Below, one piece after another: positions 1 through 12,930 of a DNA stretch of 64,000 nucleotides. Source of the stretch: Kingdonia uniflora (taxonomy: Eukaryota > Streptophyta > Magnoliopsida > Ranunculales > Circaeasteraceae); the NCBI GenBank assembly GCA_014058105.1, contig JACGCM010001844.1, forward strand, positions 992,001 to 1,056,000, in the 5' to 3' direction. Under the pieces are notes generated by a model. That model was not told the DNA's origin. It searched no databases and saw nothing but the letters and a program-made list of their open reading frames with translations. Position 1 is the first letter of the stretch. Every line of letters starts with the position of its first letter. Both the position numbers and the translations under genes were made by a program.

Positions 1-149
1 CTAGGTGTATAACAAGGCCTGACGAAGAGGTGTATACTGACTCTTCACACATGGTATCCATTTTTCAAGATAGAGTTGACCCTCCATGGCATTGTATCCT
101 TATGTTGGAAGCCATTATCCTTGCTACGGAGAACCTATTTCAAAGGATG

Positions 150-1584
<1,435 letters not shown>

Positions 1585-4020
1585 CTAAACTACTATGATC
1601 CATTAATTTAAGCATAACTAATTACTATAAGCAACTGCAAACAAAAACCTATATGAAACAAAGCAATGTGTGCACCGGCCGCGTAAAGAGCACATAAGCT
1701 ACCACTATACAACAATTATTTCTCAAGCACAATTACCAAGTCTATGGATTTCTTACTAGCTTCAGGTAGTGTTTAATTGCTTTACAAGCATTCAATTTGT
1801 GTGCCTCTGTGGCCTATGCCCTATTTCCTTGTAGTGTGAATACATTAACTTACTAATTGCTAGTAAGTTGGAGATAGTATAATATGATCAAAAGAACTGG
1901 GCAAAACAAAGGAAGCCCATATCTATATTTTTCCATAAGTGCAAAGAAACATAAATCATGTAAAAATGGAAGAACCTGAATTCAACCAAAAAAATTCCCC
2001 ACTGTCACCATTCAATTTTTAACACTATTTATCAAAGAAGTCTTACCAGAGTTCAGGCAAATTGTTGAAGAAAATTATAGGTGAGATTATTATTTGTAGC
2101 CGATTGAATATCTGGTCCTAGGAATTGCTCGTTGGTAAGAATTTCCTGTACAAATTACGCACTCCGTAATACACGCTTAGGAACACACAAGAGTAAGGGA
2201 AAGTGGGAAAGATATGCATTAAATTTCTCAATGTATAGATCCGATTATGTAAATAACTGACCTACTAATAGGGTAAATGTTCCCATACATGGCATTCCAA
2301 GAAAAGAGCTGGTTTAGATCTTTGCAAGCAGAACACCTGTAAAATTTTCATGTTAAGGAATCCTCCAAATAAATAAGCACAAAAAAGTATCCCAGATTGA
2401 TACTTACTTAATCAGGTGTCTGCTCATAGCTAGGTTTATTAAAGATTAAGATTTGGTCAAAAATAGAAGTATCGTGCTTACAAAAGAAAAAAATCTAGTA
2501 TGCTCCCATACATTAACTAGAAAAGTACATATTTTGGAAACTAATAATGTTCTTGCACAATACCGCAAACATTTTCATACCCACATCTGTGAGTCAATTA
2601 AATTGCTTCTCGATCTCGCCCCTACTTCAAAAATACCTAATAAACAATCCAAAATAGACCTACCATAATATAGAGGCAAAAACCAATGTAAGCACAGATA
2701 ACTTAGCTATATTTTATATTACAGAACCGATATACAAAATAGCCTTAACTCACAACTCAAAATCATCGTAAAATAGCTTTAAAAAATGAACAACTCACTC
2801 ATTCCCACCATATTGTCAAAATAATAAGCATGAATATACTCTTACAAACATCTATGGATGTAGATGCTTATTCCTAATACATCTAGTCTGAATATAATAC
2901 CATAGAATCTTAGAAGAAAATGTTAAGAAATTAGATTGAAACATATATACAATTCACCCCCAATAACAACACCAAGAAGCATTAAATCATATGCATCATG
3001 ACCATAAGTATGCATTTTTCAAGGAATTTACTTTTGTTCTCCCACTTCACATTCTCCTGAAACAATTAAGATCAATCAATTCAACTCAAAATTCACAATG
3101 CTTCAATTCATGGAATAACATAAAGAGATAACATATGGACTCATGCTCAAGCTCATGCTCATACCACATCTATTTCAAATAATAGTTGCACTTTAGAAGT
3201 TTTCCAGATACTTCCATTCATAAGAGCCACTAGTTCTTGCAAGTGATCATACCCAATCAAGCCAGGATAAGAAAATAATGGCATCCATCTTACCCCATTC
3301 AACTTTGATGAGCTTACTGGTCTCAAATCTTCATGTCATTATCAGTGTTCTAATCCCCTTTATCTCAATTTGGGGAAATCTAAGAAATAAGCAAAGCATC
3401 AAGTTTAGATAAGATATAAGGAATGATTCAATCTAAGAAGAACCCAACATACTCATTTTCATAACCCAAAAAAGGAAACAGTAATACCACCATTGATTGC
3501 AACAACGAACATGAAATAATATTGTAAGAAATAGCGAAGTAGATTGCTTTGTGTACTAACCTATTAAGGGGAAGAACTTTATCCTCTCTGCTATAACTTT
3601 CTGAGAATTCAGCTAAACAAAAATAACAACAAAAATTCCAAAAATATTTGTATTTGTAATTCTGCAAGCATAAGTAAAGAAAATCTAAACCCAAACAACA
3701 ACAGAGAAAATCTACTAAACCCTAGATATGATCCATGAAGAAGATATCCAAATTGGCATGGGAATAATAAAAATCCAACAAATCCAATCTCAGATTTTGA
3801 AAAAAATCCAATTGAAGGGAATTTTGGTGTGATTTAGAGAAGTAAAATCAAAATATTACTTGGTTTTAGATTGGGATGGTTTCTCCACCTGCAAGACGAT
3901 AAAAGGAGAGAGAACTGAGATTCTTTAGATGAATAGAAGTAGTGAAGGAGAGATGAAGTTGTCTTTTAGAAATACAGATAGATAACTAAGAGGAGAGGAG
4001 AGTATAGCAGAGGGGACAAA
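1585..4020. other. Noncoding stretch upstream of the protease exons
   Basis: AT-rich sequence with no reading frame I can assign. By position it should contain upstream introns and exons and the 5' region of the minus-strand protease gene, but I could not identify the DUSP or Cys-box exons by eye. A short ...CCTTGTAGTG stretch ending at 1836 resembles the terminus of a CACTA transposon; no partner end was found. Confidence 0.4.
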
Positions 4021-5097
4021 ATGATTTTGGGGAAATTCGTGTTATAGCGGGGGAAAAGACGCGAAACTCAAACAAATTATAGATTTTTTTGCCACAGTTT
4101 TTGTTCATTCCCCACAGTTTTACTAATCAGTCACCCTCGTTCTACCCACCTTCTCAATTTTCTCTAACTAATAGTAGTTGTTTGCTACAGTGGCAAAAAC
4201 TAAAAGTATTCTGTGACATTTCCCCATTTTTCTTACTGTGAGTTTAGTTTAATCCACAATGAGCATCTCACGTACTATAGATAAGCCTCTCAATTAGCTA
4301 CTTCACACATGCAACCAGTTGAATAGCCTTCAAAAAAAAAGTTAATTTCCTTATATTTTTACCAAAACCTACTCTAAAACCCTTCTCACTTAAAAATTCA
4401 GCAAAATCAAATCGATCAGAGAGAGAAAATCAAAGAGTACCTAAAAGTGGATGATCAATTTTTCTTACAAATCACATACTTTAGAGCAAATAGAGAGATG
4501 CAGATAAGCAATGGGGATGAAACCATAAAAAAAAATCCAAAGAAAGAGAGAGGTAGCTGCTAATGACCAATTGAAATCAATAACTTTGAGAACTTGAACT
4601 GATGGATTGAAATCAACAACTCAGAGTACAACACAACAATTAAAATTAAATTCTAAATACCCAAATTTATTGGAAACGAACAATAGCCAAACTGAGATTA
4701 AAGTTTTATTTACCAAATCGAGGAGAAAAGAGGTGAAGGAGGTGAAGTTTTCATTTTTGTAAAATTAGTAACAAATTGAGGACAAAAGAGGTGAAGGAGG
4801 TGAAGTTTTTGTTTACGAAATACCGAGCAAAGAGAGAGGAGAGAACAAAGGGTTTCTATCTTTTGATTTCGCTAGGAAGGAGCAAAAACATTCTCAGCAA
4901 TATTTCTTGCCACGGATTTGTGTATTTAGCCACATATTTTTTAACAAAGACTCTTAACTTCAATATCTTTTTTGGCAGATAAATCTTTGGCTACTGCAAT
5001 AAGCTAGTCCATGATAAAACTTGTGGTACTCTGTCACTGATAAAGTAGTGACAATAACTAAAAACTATCAGTGGTCATTGCCCATTTTTTTGTAGTG
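4020..5097. mobile_element. CACTA-like transposon debris with a TTGTAGTG terminus
   Basis: The segment ends at 5090-5097 with TTGTAGTG preceded by a T-run and CCC, i.e. CACTACAAAAAAATGGG on the other strand, the typical form of an En/Spm (CACTA) terminal repeat. Subterminal motifs recur: gccacag near 4090, and ttgccacggattt near 4908, which is also found in several copies at 46,850-46,970. A related, more decayed end (ttccccatttttcttactgtgag) lies near 4220-4245, suggesting two related ends close together. No transposase and no matching left end were seen, so this is a fragment or a non-autonomous copy. Confidence 0.45.
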
Positions 5098-5574
5098 CCA
5101 GTTAACTAGGCTACCTATAGATAGAAGATGACAATGAAAGGCACGAGAGTATTAAATGCCTCTATCACCAAAACTCTCCAATACTGAACCACGAAAAGCC
5201 CACAAACAATCACACATATTATTTGCCCAATGCATTTAATAACACCGACCAACACTTCAAACTTTGGATTCCCCTCTTTCCCACTACACATTAGAAAGTA
5301 CCAAATCTAAGAATCACCTATTATGTGGTTACCAGAGATCAACAGAAACTAGCAATTTAACAAATCATAAACTATCAATCCAGCAAATCATAAACTATCA
5401 ATTCAACAAATCACAAGGAACAATAATAATAAAGGAATTAGGGTTTCAGTTTTAGGGTTGTGATTGTGTATTGGGGTTTAGCGCAGTCGTAGAGAGTTGA
5501 GGGATGAAGGATTGCGGGGAAAGGGAGTTAACTTGTGTGCATGAAATTGGGCATTTTCATTTTTACAATGTTTT

Positions 5575-5862
5575 TGTCCACCCCTAAACTTAAACTATAA
5601 GGGACGGCCATGTCCAGTAGTCCCTAAACTTATACAATTAGGGACGGCCAAATCCAAGAGTCCCTAAACTTATACAATTAAGGATGCTCAAATCTAACAG
5701 TCCCTAAACTTATATAATCAGGGACAGAGTAATCATTTCCGTCTCATAAATTAAAATATTAGAGACTGATTCAAAACTGTCCCAAATATTTTATTATTAG
5801 AGACAAATTTTATTTCGTGTCTAATATCTGGTCCTTAATAATAATAATAATAAATTGTAGTG
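5575..5862. mobile_element. CACTA-like terminal region with subterminal repeats
   Basis: On the minus strand the segment starts CACTACAATTTATTATT at 5862, then carries repeated agaca/gtctctaat-type motifs and the 40-bp repeats. That arrangement, CACTA terminus plus repeated subterminal motifs, is what En/Spm-type elements show. No opposite end or transposase was found, and the 3-bp target duplication cannot be tested. Confidence 0.45.
5581..5740. repeat. Four-copy 40-bp tandem repeat
   Basis: The phrase (t/c)ccctaaactta starts at 5581, 5621, 5661 and 5701, a period of exactly 40 bp. Each is followed by an imperfect gggacggcca or equivalent. The copies differ at several positions and the last is the most diverged. 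The array sits just inside the TTGTAGTG-ended segment described next. Confidence 0.85.
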
Positions 5863-6274
5863 AAACGCTTTATGCTTAACATACTTGGGTTTATGAAATT
5901 GTCAATATTCACAGTACTCGATAATTTCATGAACTCTTCCTGATGCAACCCTTTTCACCACCACAATTTTGAAAAAATAGGGAAAAAATCAAAAAAAATT
6001 ATACAAATACTCACCGGAGTTATACTACTTCCTAGATTCTCACTCAAAAACCCCAAATTGTCTGAAAAATTTGACCAAATGATCGTTGGTTAGCGAGAGC
6101 TCAAACAGAGGATATCTCATTTGCGAAAGAAAAGATTATCATTTTTAATTGGAGAGAATCGATGTACTTATTGACTGAATTAGAGAGAGTGAGACTCGAA
6201 TTTGCCATTTTTTGTCATTCTTCTTCACTCTGTGAGAGATAAAGAGATTGTGCCCACTTTAAAGTATGTTGTTA
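5863..6274. other. Unassigned spacer
   Basis: AT-rich sequence between the CACTA-like end and the first integrase fragment. No reading frame, RNA gene or clear repeat was recognised. Confidence 0.4.
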
Positions 6275-6950
6275 ACCGTATCTTCATTTTTCTTTTAACT
6301 GGATTATTCATGGTTCCACTTTGAAGTCTCCATTTGAAGCTTGTCTTAGGTACTTGCCTTAAAGCCCCTTTGATACAACTTTTAGTCTTGGTGACAAGAC
6401 AGTGTCAAGGAAGGAAAAAGATGAACAAGTTAAAGCTCAACGTTTTATTGAGAAGATAAGCAAGGTTCATGAGGTGGCTGAAGTACAGTTGAAGAAGACT
6501 CGTGGGATGTATAAGGCTCGACATGACATGCATCGGGTTGAGTGTACTTTTTAAGAGGGTGACCTAGTTTGGTTATATTTGGGTAAGGAAATACTAAAGG
6601 GAGAAGGTAAGAAGCTCAAGCCTATCCATTATGGTTCGTTTACGATACTCAAGAAGATTGGTGATAACACATTCTAATTGAATTTGGCACCTTTTATGAA
6701 GATGTATTCGGTTAATGTTGAGCTTTTAAAGTTATTTAAGTCGTCTATTTTAGAGGAAGACTCTATAATTAACACTTACCTACCATCAGCTGATGACTTA
6801 TGGATGGAAAGAGAAGATCCATTGTAGGAGGATAGTATTCTAGAGAGGAAGGTTCATGCTACAAGAATGGGAAGTATCGAGTCATTCAGAGTTAGGGAGA
6901 AAGGCCAACTAGCCAGGAAATGGCACGGCTGTTTTCCATTATCTCCAATT
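6275..6950 (+). pseudogene. Truncated Ty3/gypsy integrase C-terminus, tandem remnant upstream of element A
   Basis: The DNA closely parallels 35,735-36,440 (element A integrase tail), including stretches encoding LKSPFE, the KAQRFIEKISKV-type helix, LVWLYLGKE and LPSADDLW. It is broken by stop codons and frameshifts, for instance a TAA in the cysteine/phenylalanine region near 6552. It begins abruptly at accgtatctt (about 6275), so everything upstream of this integrase is missing. It reads directly into the polypurine tract (6979-6990) and the LTR of element A. The simplest explanation is a tandem gypsy pair sharing one LTR, with the left copy deleted. Confidence 0.8.
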
Positions 6951-6991
6951 CTAGCATGAGTTGGAACTCAAGGCTCCTAAAGGGGGAGCCA

Positions 6992-7455
6992 TGATCTAGA
7001 ATGATCTAGACAATAAACCCCTTATAAATAAACAAAAGGTAAAGTCTGTTCAAATAAACATTTGTTATATTCAAACAAAACAAGTTCTGAGTCTTCTGCT
7101 TGAATATATTTTTTTTATTCAAATAAAGGCTATTCTGAGTAACCTATTTAAATAGACTTTTGAGTATGTTCAAATACATTCAGTTCTGAGTGTTCAGTTT
7201 GAACATAGGTGCGACTTATAATAGTTGTAGGTCGTTTAAAGGGCATTTTAGTCTGATGTTGTAACTAGGAAACTTGTAATCTTTAAGAGGGCAAGGCTAG
7301 GCAATGTAAATGGGACCTAGAGATCTAAAAAGAGATTAGGAGATGAATTCATTGTAATCAATTTCGAGTAATTAAAGCTCCCTTTGGGAAAGATTTACCC
7401 ACCAAATTATGTTATTTGCATTAATTATTCGATTAGGATAATCTCAATTCGATTG
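6992..7455 (+). repeat. Left LTR of element A
   Basis: Starts TGATCTAG directly after the polypurine tract aaagggggagcca. It matches the right LTR at 36,475-36,975 through shared blocks such as aagttctgagtcttctg, gagggcaaggctaggcaatgta and ctccctttgggaaagatttacccaccaaa. Homology ends after ctcaattcgattg at 7455; the exact TG..CA end is unclear. Every TTCGAA of the right copy appears here as TTCAAA, TTTGAA or TTGAAT. Confidence 0.85.
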
Positions 7456-7559
7456 CGGATTAAGTGGAATCAAATTTTCAAGTTATAATTCCTAGGGGGT
7501 TGTGCCTTATGGTCTCTACACGTGACTGACTCAAGCAAATAAAGATGATTCTTGTGAGT

Positions 7560-8730
7560 CTGTTAAATATTTACCAAAAACCTAGCTTGAAGAAGAAGGA
7601 AAATTCGAAGATGGGAGATTCTGAAGATCGACTCACGAAGCTCAAATTAAATGTTTCTAACCTAACTACTACTCTAGGAGAGTTGGTACAACAATTACAT
7701 CTCGCAAACCTCGCAAAGTATTCATTTTGTATAAATAACAAGAGTGCACAAAGACAAAGGAAGTTTCGAAGGAGGAGAGGGACGAGAGTAACTAGGAGGA
7801 AGATAAAAAGATTCTAGTGATGTTGAATCTGTCGAGGAGAGATCGGTGATTGGTAAGTCCATCAATCCTATACATAATATTCGTATCGATTTTAAAATTG
7901 AAATTCTAGTATTCGACGGGTCAATCGATGTTGAGAAATTAGATAACTGGTTAGATAGGTTAGAGATCTATTTTTCAGTTTACAAATATTTAAATGCTCA
8001 TAAAATATGTTTTTCAACATTGAAATTCGCAAGTTATACACTCACGTGGTAGAAGTCCTAAAAGAAATGTCACGTAGTAGAAAGCTTGAGTTGGAAATAG
8101 ATCAAGGTGTTGGTAAGGAATCAATTTTATCTGATTAGGTATGAGCATGAGAGATGTGTCAAATGACATCATTTGTGCCAAAAGTATGAGCAATCCATAC
8201 AAGAGTTCACTACGGAGTTTCATAACCAAGATTTAGTTTTGGAGATCGATATGGATGAGTATAAATTGTTCATGAAGTATACGGGGGTTTGTCGGAATCT
8301 ATTACAAAGGAGTTAAAGCTTTTTACTATGGAAAATATCAAAGACACTACCGTGAAAGCAATTACTATTGAAGGCAAGTACTTGAAGAGTAACAAGAAAG
8401 ATGATAAAAGCAAGTTGGGGTACAAGCCTAGTTAGAAGAATGAGCATAAAGGGGAGTCTAAAGGAGAGGGGCCTTCATCCAAGGGGAATTATTACAGTCA
8501 TTATAAATATTAGAAACTTTATTTGGAGCTTAGGTCGAAGGAGGAGATGAGCAAAAGAGAAAAATGTACACTAGCTATAATAATTGCTGATCTTCCAGAT
8601 TTAGATAAACCAAATCCTAAGCTTACTCTTATGTTTAAGAAAACTATGGCTACCCGAGGAGGCGAGTCGGGAAGAAATTTTTTATTTCAGTACTCAGGTG
8701 AAGCAGAGTTTAGTAGAGGCCATCATTAAT
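7560..8730 (+). pseudogene. Element A gag, broken
   Basis: Gag forms the particle that packages the RNA. Short open pieces in changing frames make up the region. A start with MGDSEDRLTKLKLNVSNL near 7611 is followed by a basic stretch. A capsid-like segment holds FDGSIDVEKLDNWLDRLEIYF (about 7910-7975), then EFTTEFHNQDLVLEID. No intact zinc knuckle is visible. At least six in-frame stops or shifts are present. Position directly after the left LTR and before the protease supports gag. Confidence 0.7.
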
Positions 8731-9140
8731 CTGGGTAGTCAGAAGAATTTAATCTCTGAGGTGGTGGTGAAGAAGATGGGTTTGGCTACTATGGCTTATC
8801 CTAAGCCGTATAGTTTGGGGAAGATTCAGAAAGACGCGGAGTTGAAGATTGCGAAATAGTGTACGTTTAAGTTTACGATCACTGAGTTGTTTATTGATAA
8901 GGTAACGTATAAGGTGGTTTCTTTAGATGTGTGTCAAGTCATTTTGGGTAGCCCTTATCTTTAAGACCGAGATGCGATTCATTACTAGAGAGCTCGCAAG
9001 TATCGTCTTATGAATGAGGGAAAGGAGTTTTATATTAATGCTTGTAAGGAGTATGTCACCACCAATAATTTAGTAATGGCGACTCATGTGAAGAGGTTAG
9101 TTAATGCGAGTGACAAGTTTGTGTTATTGTTGGTGTGACC
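8700..9140 (+). pseudogene. Element A aspartic protease, catalytic motif lost
   Basis: Retroviral-type protease. The motif region reads EAIINLGSQKNLISEVVVKKMGL, where gypsy elements of this kind have a DSG active site: the aspartate codon now reads Asn and the serine Leu. Downstream VVSLDVCQVILGSPYL corresponds to the second conserved block (normally VILGMPWL-like). Stops interrupt the frame (TAG near 8857, TAA near 8962). Not functional. Confidence 0.72.
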
Positions 9141-9194
9141 AGTTCAAGAGGGTTTTCTACTATGGCAATGTCTCCTAAGCAACAAACTAAAATG

Positions 9195-9679
9195 GGGAAA
9201 TTCTAAGAGGAGTATAAAGACTTGTTTCTGGGAATAGAAGGGATGCCGCGTAAAAGGGATGTGGAGCATGATATCACATTGGTGAATGATGAGCCACTAC
9301 CAAATATTAGATTGTATCATACTTCTATAACTGAGTTTGATGAGATTAAGAAACAGGTATAAGAACTCCTTGAGTAAGGGATTATTAATCTGAATTGCTC
9401 ACCTGGTGGTTCACTGATTATATTGGTGCCGAAGAAGGATGGGTCTTGGAGAATGTGTCTAGATTATCGGGCGTTGAACAAGATTACTATGAAGAATTAT
9501 TATATTCTTTGACGGATTGATGAGCTTTAAGAAGAGTTACAGAAGGCTCAGTTTTTCACCAAGTTAGATCTTAAGTCGGGTTACCATCAAGTTAGAATCT
9601 GAGAATAAGATACATGGAAGACTGCTTTCAAGACCAAAACAAGGACTTTTCGAGTGGCTGGTGATACCTTTTGGGTTAT
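9195..9679 (+). pseudogene. Element A reverse transcriptase, 5' part, interrupted by element B
   Basis: RT fingers and palm are recognisable from LVPKKDGSWRMCLDYRALNK (about 9426-9485) and FFTKLDLKSGYHQVRI (about 9554-9600). Several stops are present. The frame ends at TTTGGGTTAT, where element B was inserted; the next conserved residues continue at 21,873. Confidence 0.85.
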
Positions 9680-10384
9680 TGTAGGGGCCTAACTTCGCGA
9701 GAAAGAAAGTTGACTCTTACACTGCGAATATAATCCTCAGCCAAAGGGTTTAAGCATATAATCAGTATTAATGTGACTAATCTACTGGAAATATACTTAC
9801 TTGGAGGCCTAGAATAGGTCACTCCATGACCTCTAATGAGGATTTTTAAGAACACTGATATAAAATTAGAGTAGTCAAAGTTTTAAGTACAGGGTGCTTA
9901 CAGGGTATTCGAAGGTAAAATTTAAAGTCAGTGGGGAGAGTTTTTCTAACCTCTCCATAATTCCCCCTCCATCCTATTTATAGAACATAGGAAGGGCTGA
10001 GTCACCATGAAAGGTTAAATTACAAGAGTATCCTCCGAATAACTAACTTGTACCCAGTGTCGGTTCAGACGCCGTAACTGTCAAGTCTGATATTGTAGCC
10101 GTTGATCCTGATGTTGTAACTTATTGGTTCTGATACTGTAGCTGCTGGATCTGACACTTTAGTTGTCGAGCGGTGTGCTCCGTCGTTCTGTCTGGTGAGC
10201 TGGCTGTTTGACACATTTTCCTTTGACCACGTATGATCATGGTCGAAGTCTGTTCATAGTCGAGTGTTCGTATAGTCTCAGAGAGCTTGATTATGGGTTT
10301 ATTAGGCTTCAGGTCATTGGTTAGGCTTCGATGTAGCCTTCGAGTGTTCGACTGGAGCTAGAAGTCTCCGAGTAGGCTACTACA
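9680..10384 (-). repeat. 3' LTR of element B
   Basis: 705 bp, tgtagggg...ctactaca on the plus strand. It matches 21,190-21,872 nearly throughout, including gccttcgagtgttcga and tctgtctggtgagct. A minus-strand polypurine tract abuts it at 10,385. Confidence 0.95.
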
Positions 10385-10398
10385 TTCGCCCCCTCTCA
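10385..10398 (-). promoter_or_regulatory. Polypurine tract of element B
   Basis: The plus-strand ttcgccccctctc reads GAGAGGGGGCGAA on the minus strand and lies immediately 5' of the 3' LTR, the place where plus-strand DNA synthesis is primed. Confidence 0.8.
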
Positions 10399-10627
10399 AC
10401 AGGGGCCTCAAAAATAGGTGTAGAGGTGTTTGCTGAGAAAAATTGTTAGGTGTTAGAAATTGAAGGGTTGACTGTTGCATGCTGGAGTTCCGAGGGAGGT
10501 AATAAAGGAAGGTAATTAAGAAGTAGTGGTGATTTTGGTGTAATAAATGAGGTTAATGGAGGCATAAATATGGGTAATGAGGGGGTAACTCGGCATACTT
10601 TCTTCTTCATCTTCTGTAAAATTCATC

Positions 10628-10963
10628 ATGGAGAATACGCCTAATACTAGACATCAAAGGAGGATGGCAGAAAGGGACCGTCGAATAGGACGCAAGACGG
10701 CCGAACTGCAGATAAGGCTTTTTGGTGACAGAGGGTTGGACTGGATCATGCGAGACCTGGTCAAACTAGAACCTGGGGACCCGATCAACGGGAAATCGTA
10801 TGCATACTTATGGGGGGTGCTGTAGTGGAAGTTTCCAATGGCCAAAAAATGTTATCTCTTCCTGCAGAGTTTGGCTGAGCAATTAGTAGAACAGGAGGAA
10901 CAGGTCCAGGTGGTCGAAGAGGAACCAGGGTTGTGTAAAAGGAATTTCCCCATCTATAAATAG
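10628..10963 (+). pseudogene. Antisense small ORF, copy 1 (sORF family of elements B and C)
   Basis: Unknown function. 111 codons in one frame from ATG to TAG, with a single internal TAG at 10,823-10,825. It encodes a basic start (TRHQRRMAERDRRIGRKTAE), then LFGDRGLDWIMRDLVKLEPG, a hydrophobic stretch (CYLFLQSLAEQLVEQEEQ) and the ending PIYK. It aligns along its length with copy 2 (11,652-11,972): shared RRM/KRM, RRI, FGD..LDW, SLAE/TLAE, LCK and IYK/VYK. It lies on the strand opposite to gag-pol, about 240 bp inside the element from the LTR. I recognise no domain. The shared full-length alignment, including the stop position, argues for a once-real coding sequence. Confidence 0.6.
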
Positions 10964-11651
10964 GGGGGTTTTCACAATGTGGTGGTAGGTTGGTGGTGAT
11001 AGGTATATTTTTTTTGTATGACTGTTTCCGAAGGTTTCTATTTTTGTTAATGTTTGTATATTTTTCTCTTCTTCTCTTCTCTCTTCTTTGTTTTGTATCA
11101 TCAAAGTAATGGAATGAAAAGGTAATTTAATGGAATTAGGTGTTCTGTATCTGATAAGTATTGTAGACAAATAGACTGTAGGCACGGGATCAAGCATCCA
11201 ATTTCGAACGAAGGGTAAATAGTAGAGACAGTCACCTACTTGGAGAACTTTACTTTGAATTGTCATGTTGTGATAAAAAATATTGGTTAATATTTGACCT
11301 TGAATGACTAAGAGGGCCCGAATTCTTCAAAATATTATGTAGAAAATGTTGTGACAGAGTATAGAGAAGTATCGATGATTCGAGAATAGGGATAGGTCGA
11401 ATGCAAGATCTCAGAAATTGGTGTGGAGTGCGCATGTTGATAAAACGGCTGTGTCTGGGAATTTGAGAAGGTTTGACTGCTAAGATTCCGAGGAAAACAA
11501 TTAAAGATTGTAATAAATATGGGTTGTGATTAAGGAGGCTTTAAATGCACCTACCTTCAAGTTAAAGTAGGGGTTCTCAAGAGAGCTTCAAGCATCTTCA
11601 CTATCTTCTCTGAATAAACTATCTGTGTCATCTTTTCCAAGTGATCGAATT

Positions 11652-11972
11652 ATGGATACCACTCTTAATAAGGGATACCAGAAGAGGATGGAAGCTAGAG
11701 AGCGTCGGATAGAGGCTAAGACGTATGAGCTTATTGAAAAGTTCTTTGGGGACCATGAGTTAGACTGGGAGATGCCTGAATTGGTTGAACTAGAGCTAGA
11801 AGAGCCAATCTATGGGATATCGTATTCTCACTGGGTGTTGCGATGGATGAATCTACTGGTCAGTATCCAGTTCTTCTTTTTACAAACTTTAGCCGAAGAT
11901 CTGATAACTAAAGATGGCCTTGGTGTTGAAGAGGAGGCTAGGCTCTGCAAGAATTGTCATGTCTATAAATAG
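11652..11972 (+). CDS. Antisense small ORF, copy 2, intact (sORF family)
   Basis: 106 aa, no known domain. ATG at 11,652 is chosen because it matches the start of copy 1 and of the element C copy; an upstream in-frame ATG at 11,625 also exists. The N-terminal third is strongly charged (QKRMEARERRIEAKTYELIE), consistent with a helix. FGDHELDWEMPELVELELEEP is acidic, then comes a hydrophobic stretch (WVLRWMNLLVSIQFFFLQTL) and a C-terminus ending CHVYK. It follows copy 1 by 1,024 bp, a tandem duplication including flanking sequence. Transcription would oppose the retrotransposon's own transcript. Confidence 0.6.
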   Translation: MDTTLNKGYQKRMEARERRIEAKTYELIEKFFGDHELDWEMPELVELELEEPIYGISYSHWVLRWMNLLVSIQFFFLQTLAEDLITKDGLGVEEEARLCKNCHVYK

Positions 11973-12479
11973 GGGCATCTTGGTTGTGGTAAAGGAAGCT
12001 TGTAGCATTCTGTTTTGCTGTTTGTTCTTATTGTTTTGCTATTTGTTTATTGTTATTTTTTTGAATTGATGTAAGCATCGTTGATTGAATGAAATGAAAT
12101 ATTGAAACAATTGTCGAAGCATGATATTTAACTGTTTGTGTATAAGTAGGACAACCACAATACTCGATGGCAATTTAGGCGCAAAATTAGCTTGCCGAAT
12201 GTCGATTATGTAGGAAATCAAATGACCGACAAATTTTGAAATTAAATATCGGGTATGTGTGGACGAATGTTCGAGATACAGTATAGGCGATGATTCGTAG
12301 ATTCCCGGAAGGGATTTCGAAGGTCGATGGGCTTCAAACATAGATGGGCTTCCGCTGCAAAAACATGAAAGACAAAACAGCTGGCATGTCAGAAGCAAAA
12401 CTGTTTATAGGGCAGAGTGCCCTGCAGGTCATCATGATGCTTATTTGGATTACAGAAAAAAGGTTGACATGATGTATAG

Positions 12480-12860
12480 ATTTGACTGGATGGCTTCGGA
12501 CAGGATACTAGAAGGTTTGACTAGGTTAATATAAAATTGTTAAATGTTGGTGTGGGAGGTGCACGTGTAAGTTGTTGAGGGTAAATGCGTTAAAACACAA
12601 TTCAGCCTAAAAGTAGGGGTAGTAAGGTAGTGGTAATGATAGCGATTTTGGAAATCACGGCGGTTTATTAATATTTTGGGGAGCTATTTATAGAGACAGA
12701 AATAAATTATTGTTCCCAATTTATAAGGAAATGAAAAAACAGAGAGGGAGAGAACATACTCTATTGCTGAGGAAGTTCTTGTTGAAGAGGAAAAGAAGGA
12801 TCGCTCTTTGTTGCTGTCTGAATCAACCATGCAGGCATTCAACTGACCTTCTATGTAAAT
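12480..12860 (+). promoter_or_regulatory. Third copy of the antisense promoter-like module with a partial sORF tail
   Basis: aaggtttgactaggttaatat... resembles the upstream DNA of copy 2 (aaggtttgactgctaag near 11,469). A TATA-like ctatttataga lies near 12,683, followed by a short frame reading AEEVLVEEEKKDRSLLLSES (about 12,767-12,825), similar to the last part of the sORFs. It probably represents a decayed third module whose promoter now precedes the large antisense gene. Confidence 0.4.
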
Positions 12861-12930
12861 AGATTAAATGTAGCTCGCTTTTGTAGTTTCAACTAAGGAT
12901 GTAACAACCCCTTCGAAGGCTAGTGAAGGA

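Noticed and set aside
10883..12398. Minus-strand 119- and 127-codon ORFs in the element B 3' region
   Set aside because: No similarity to each other or to gag-pol; they cover the flanks of the duplicated small ORF modules and show no motif.
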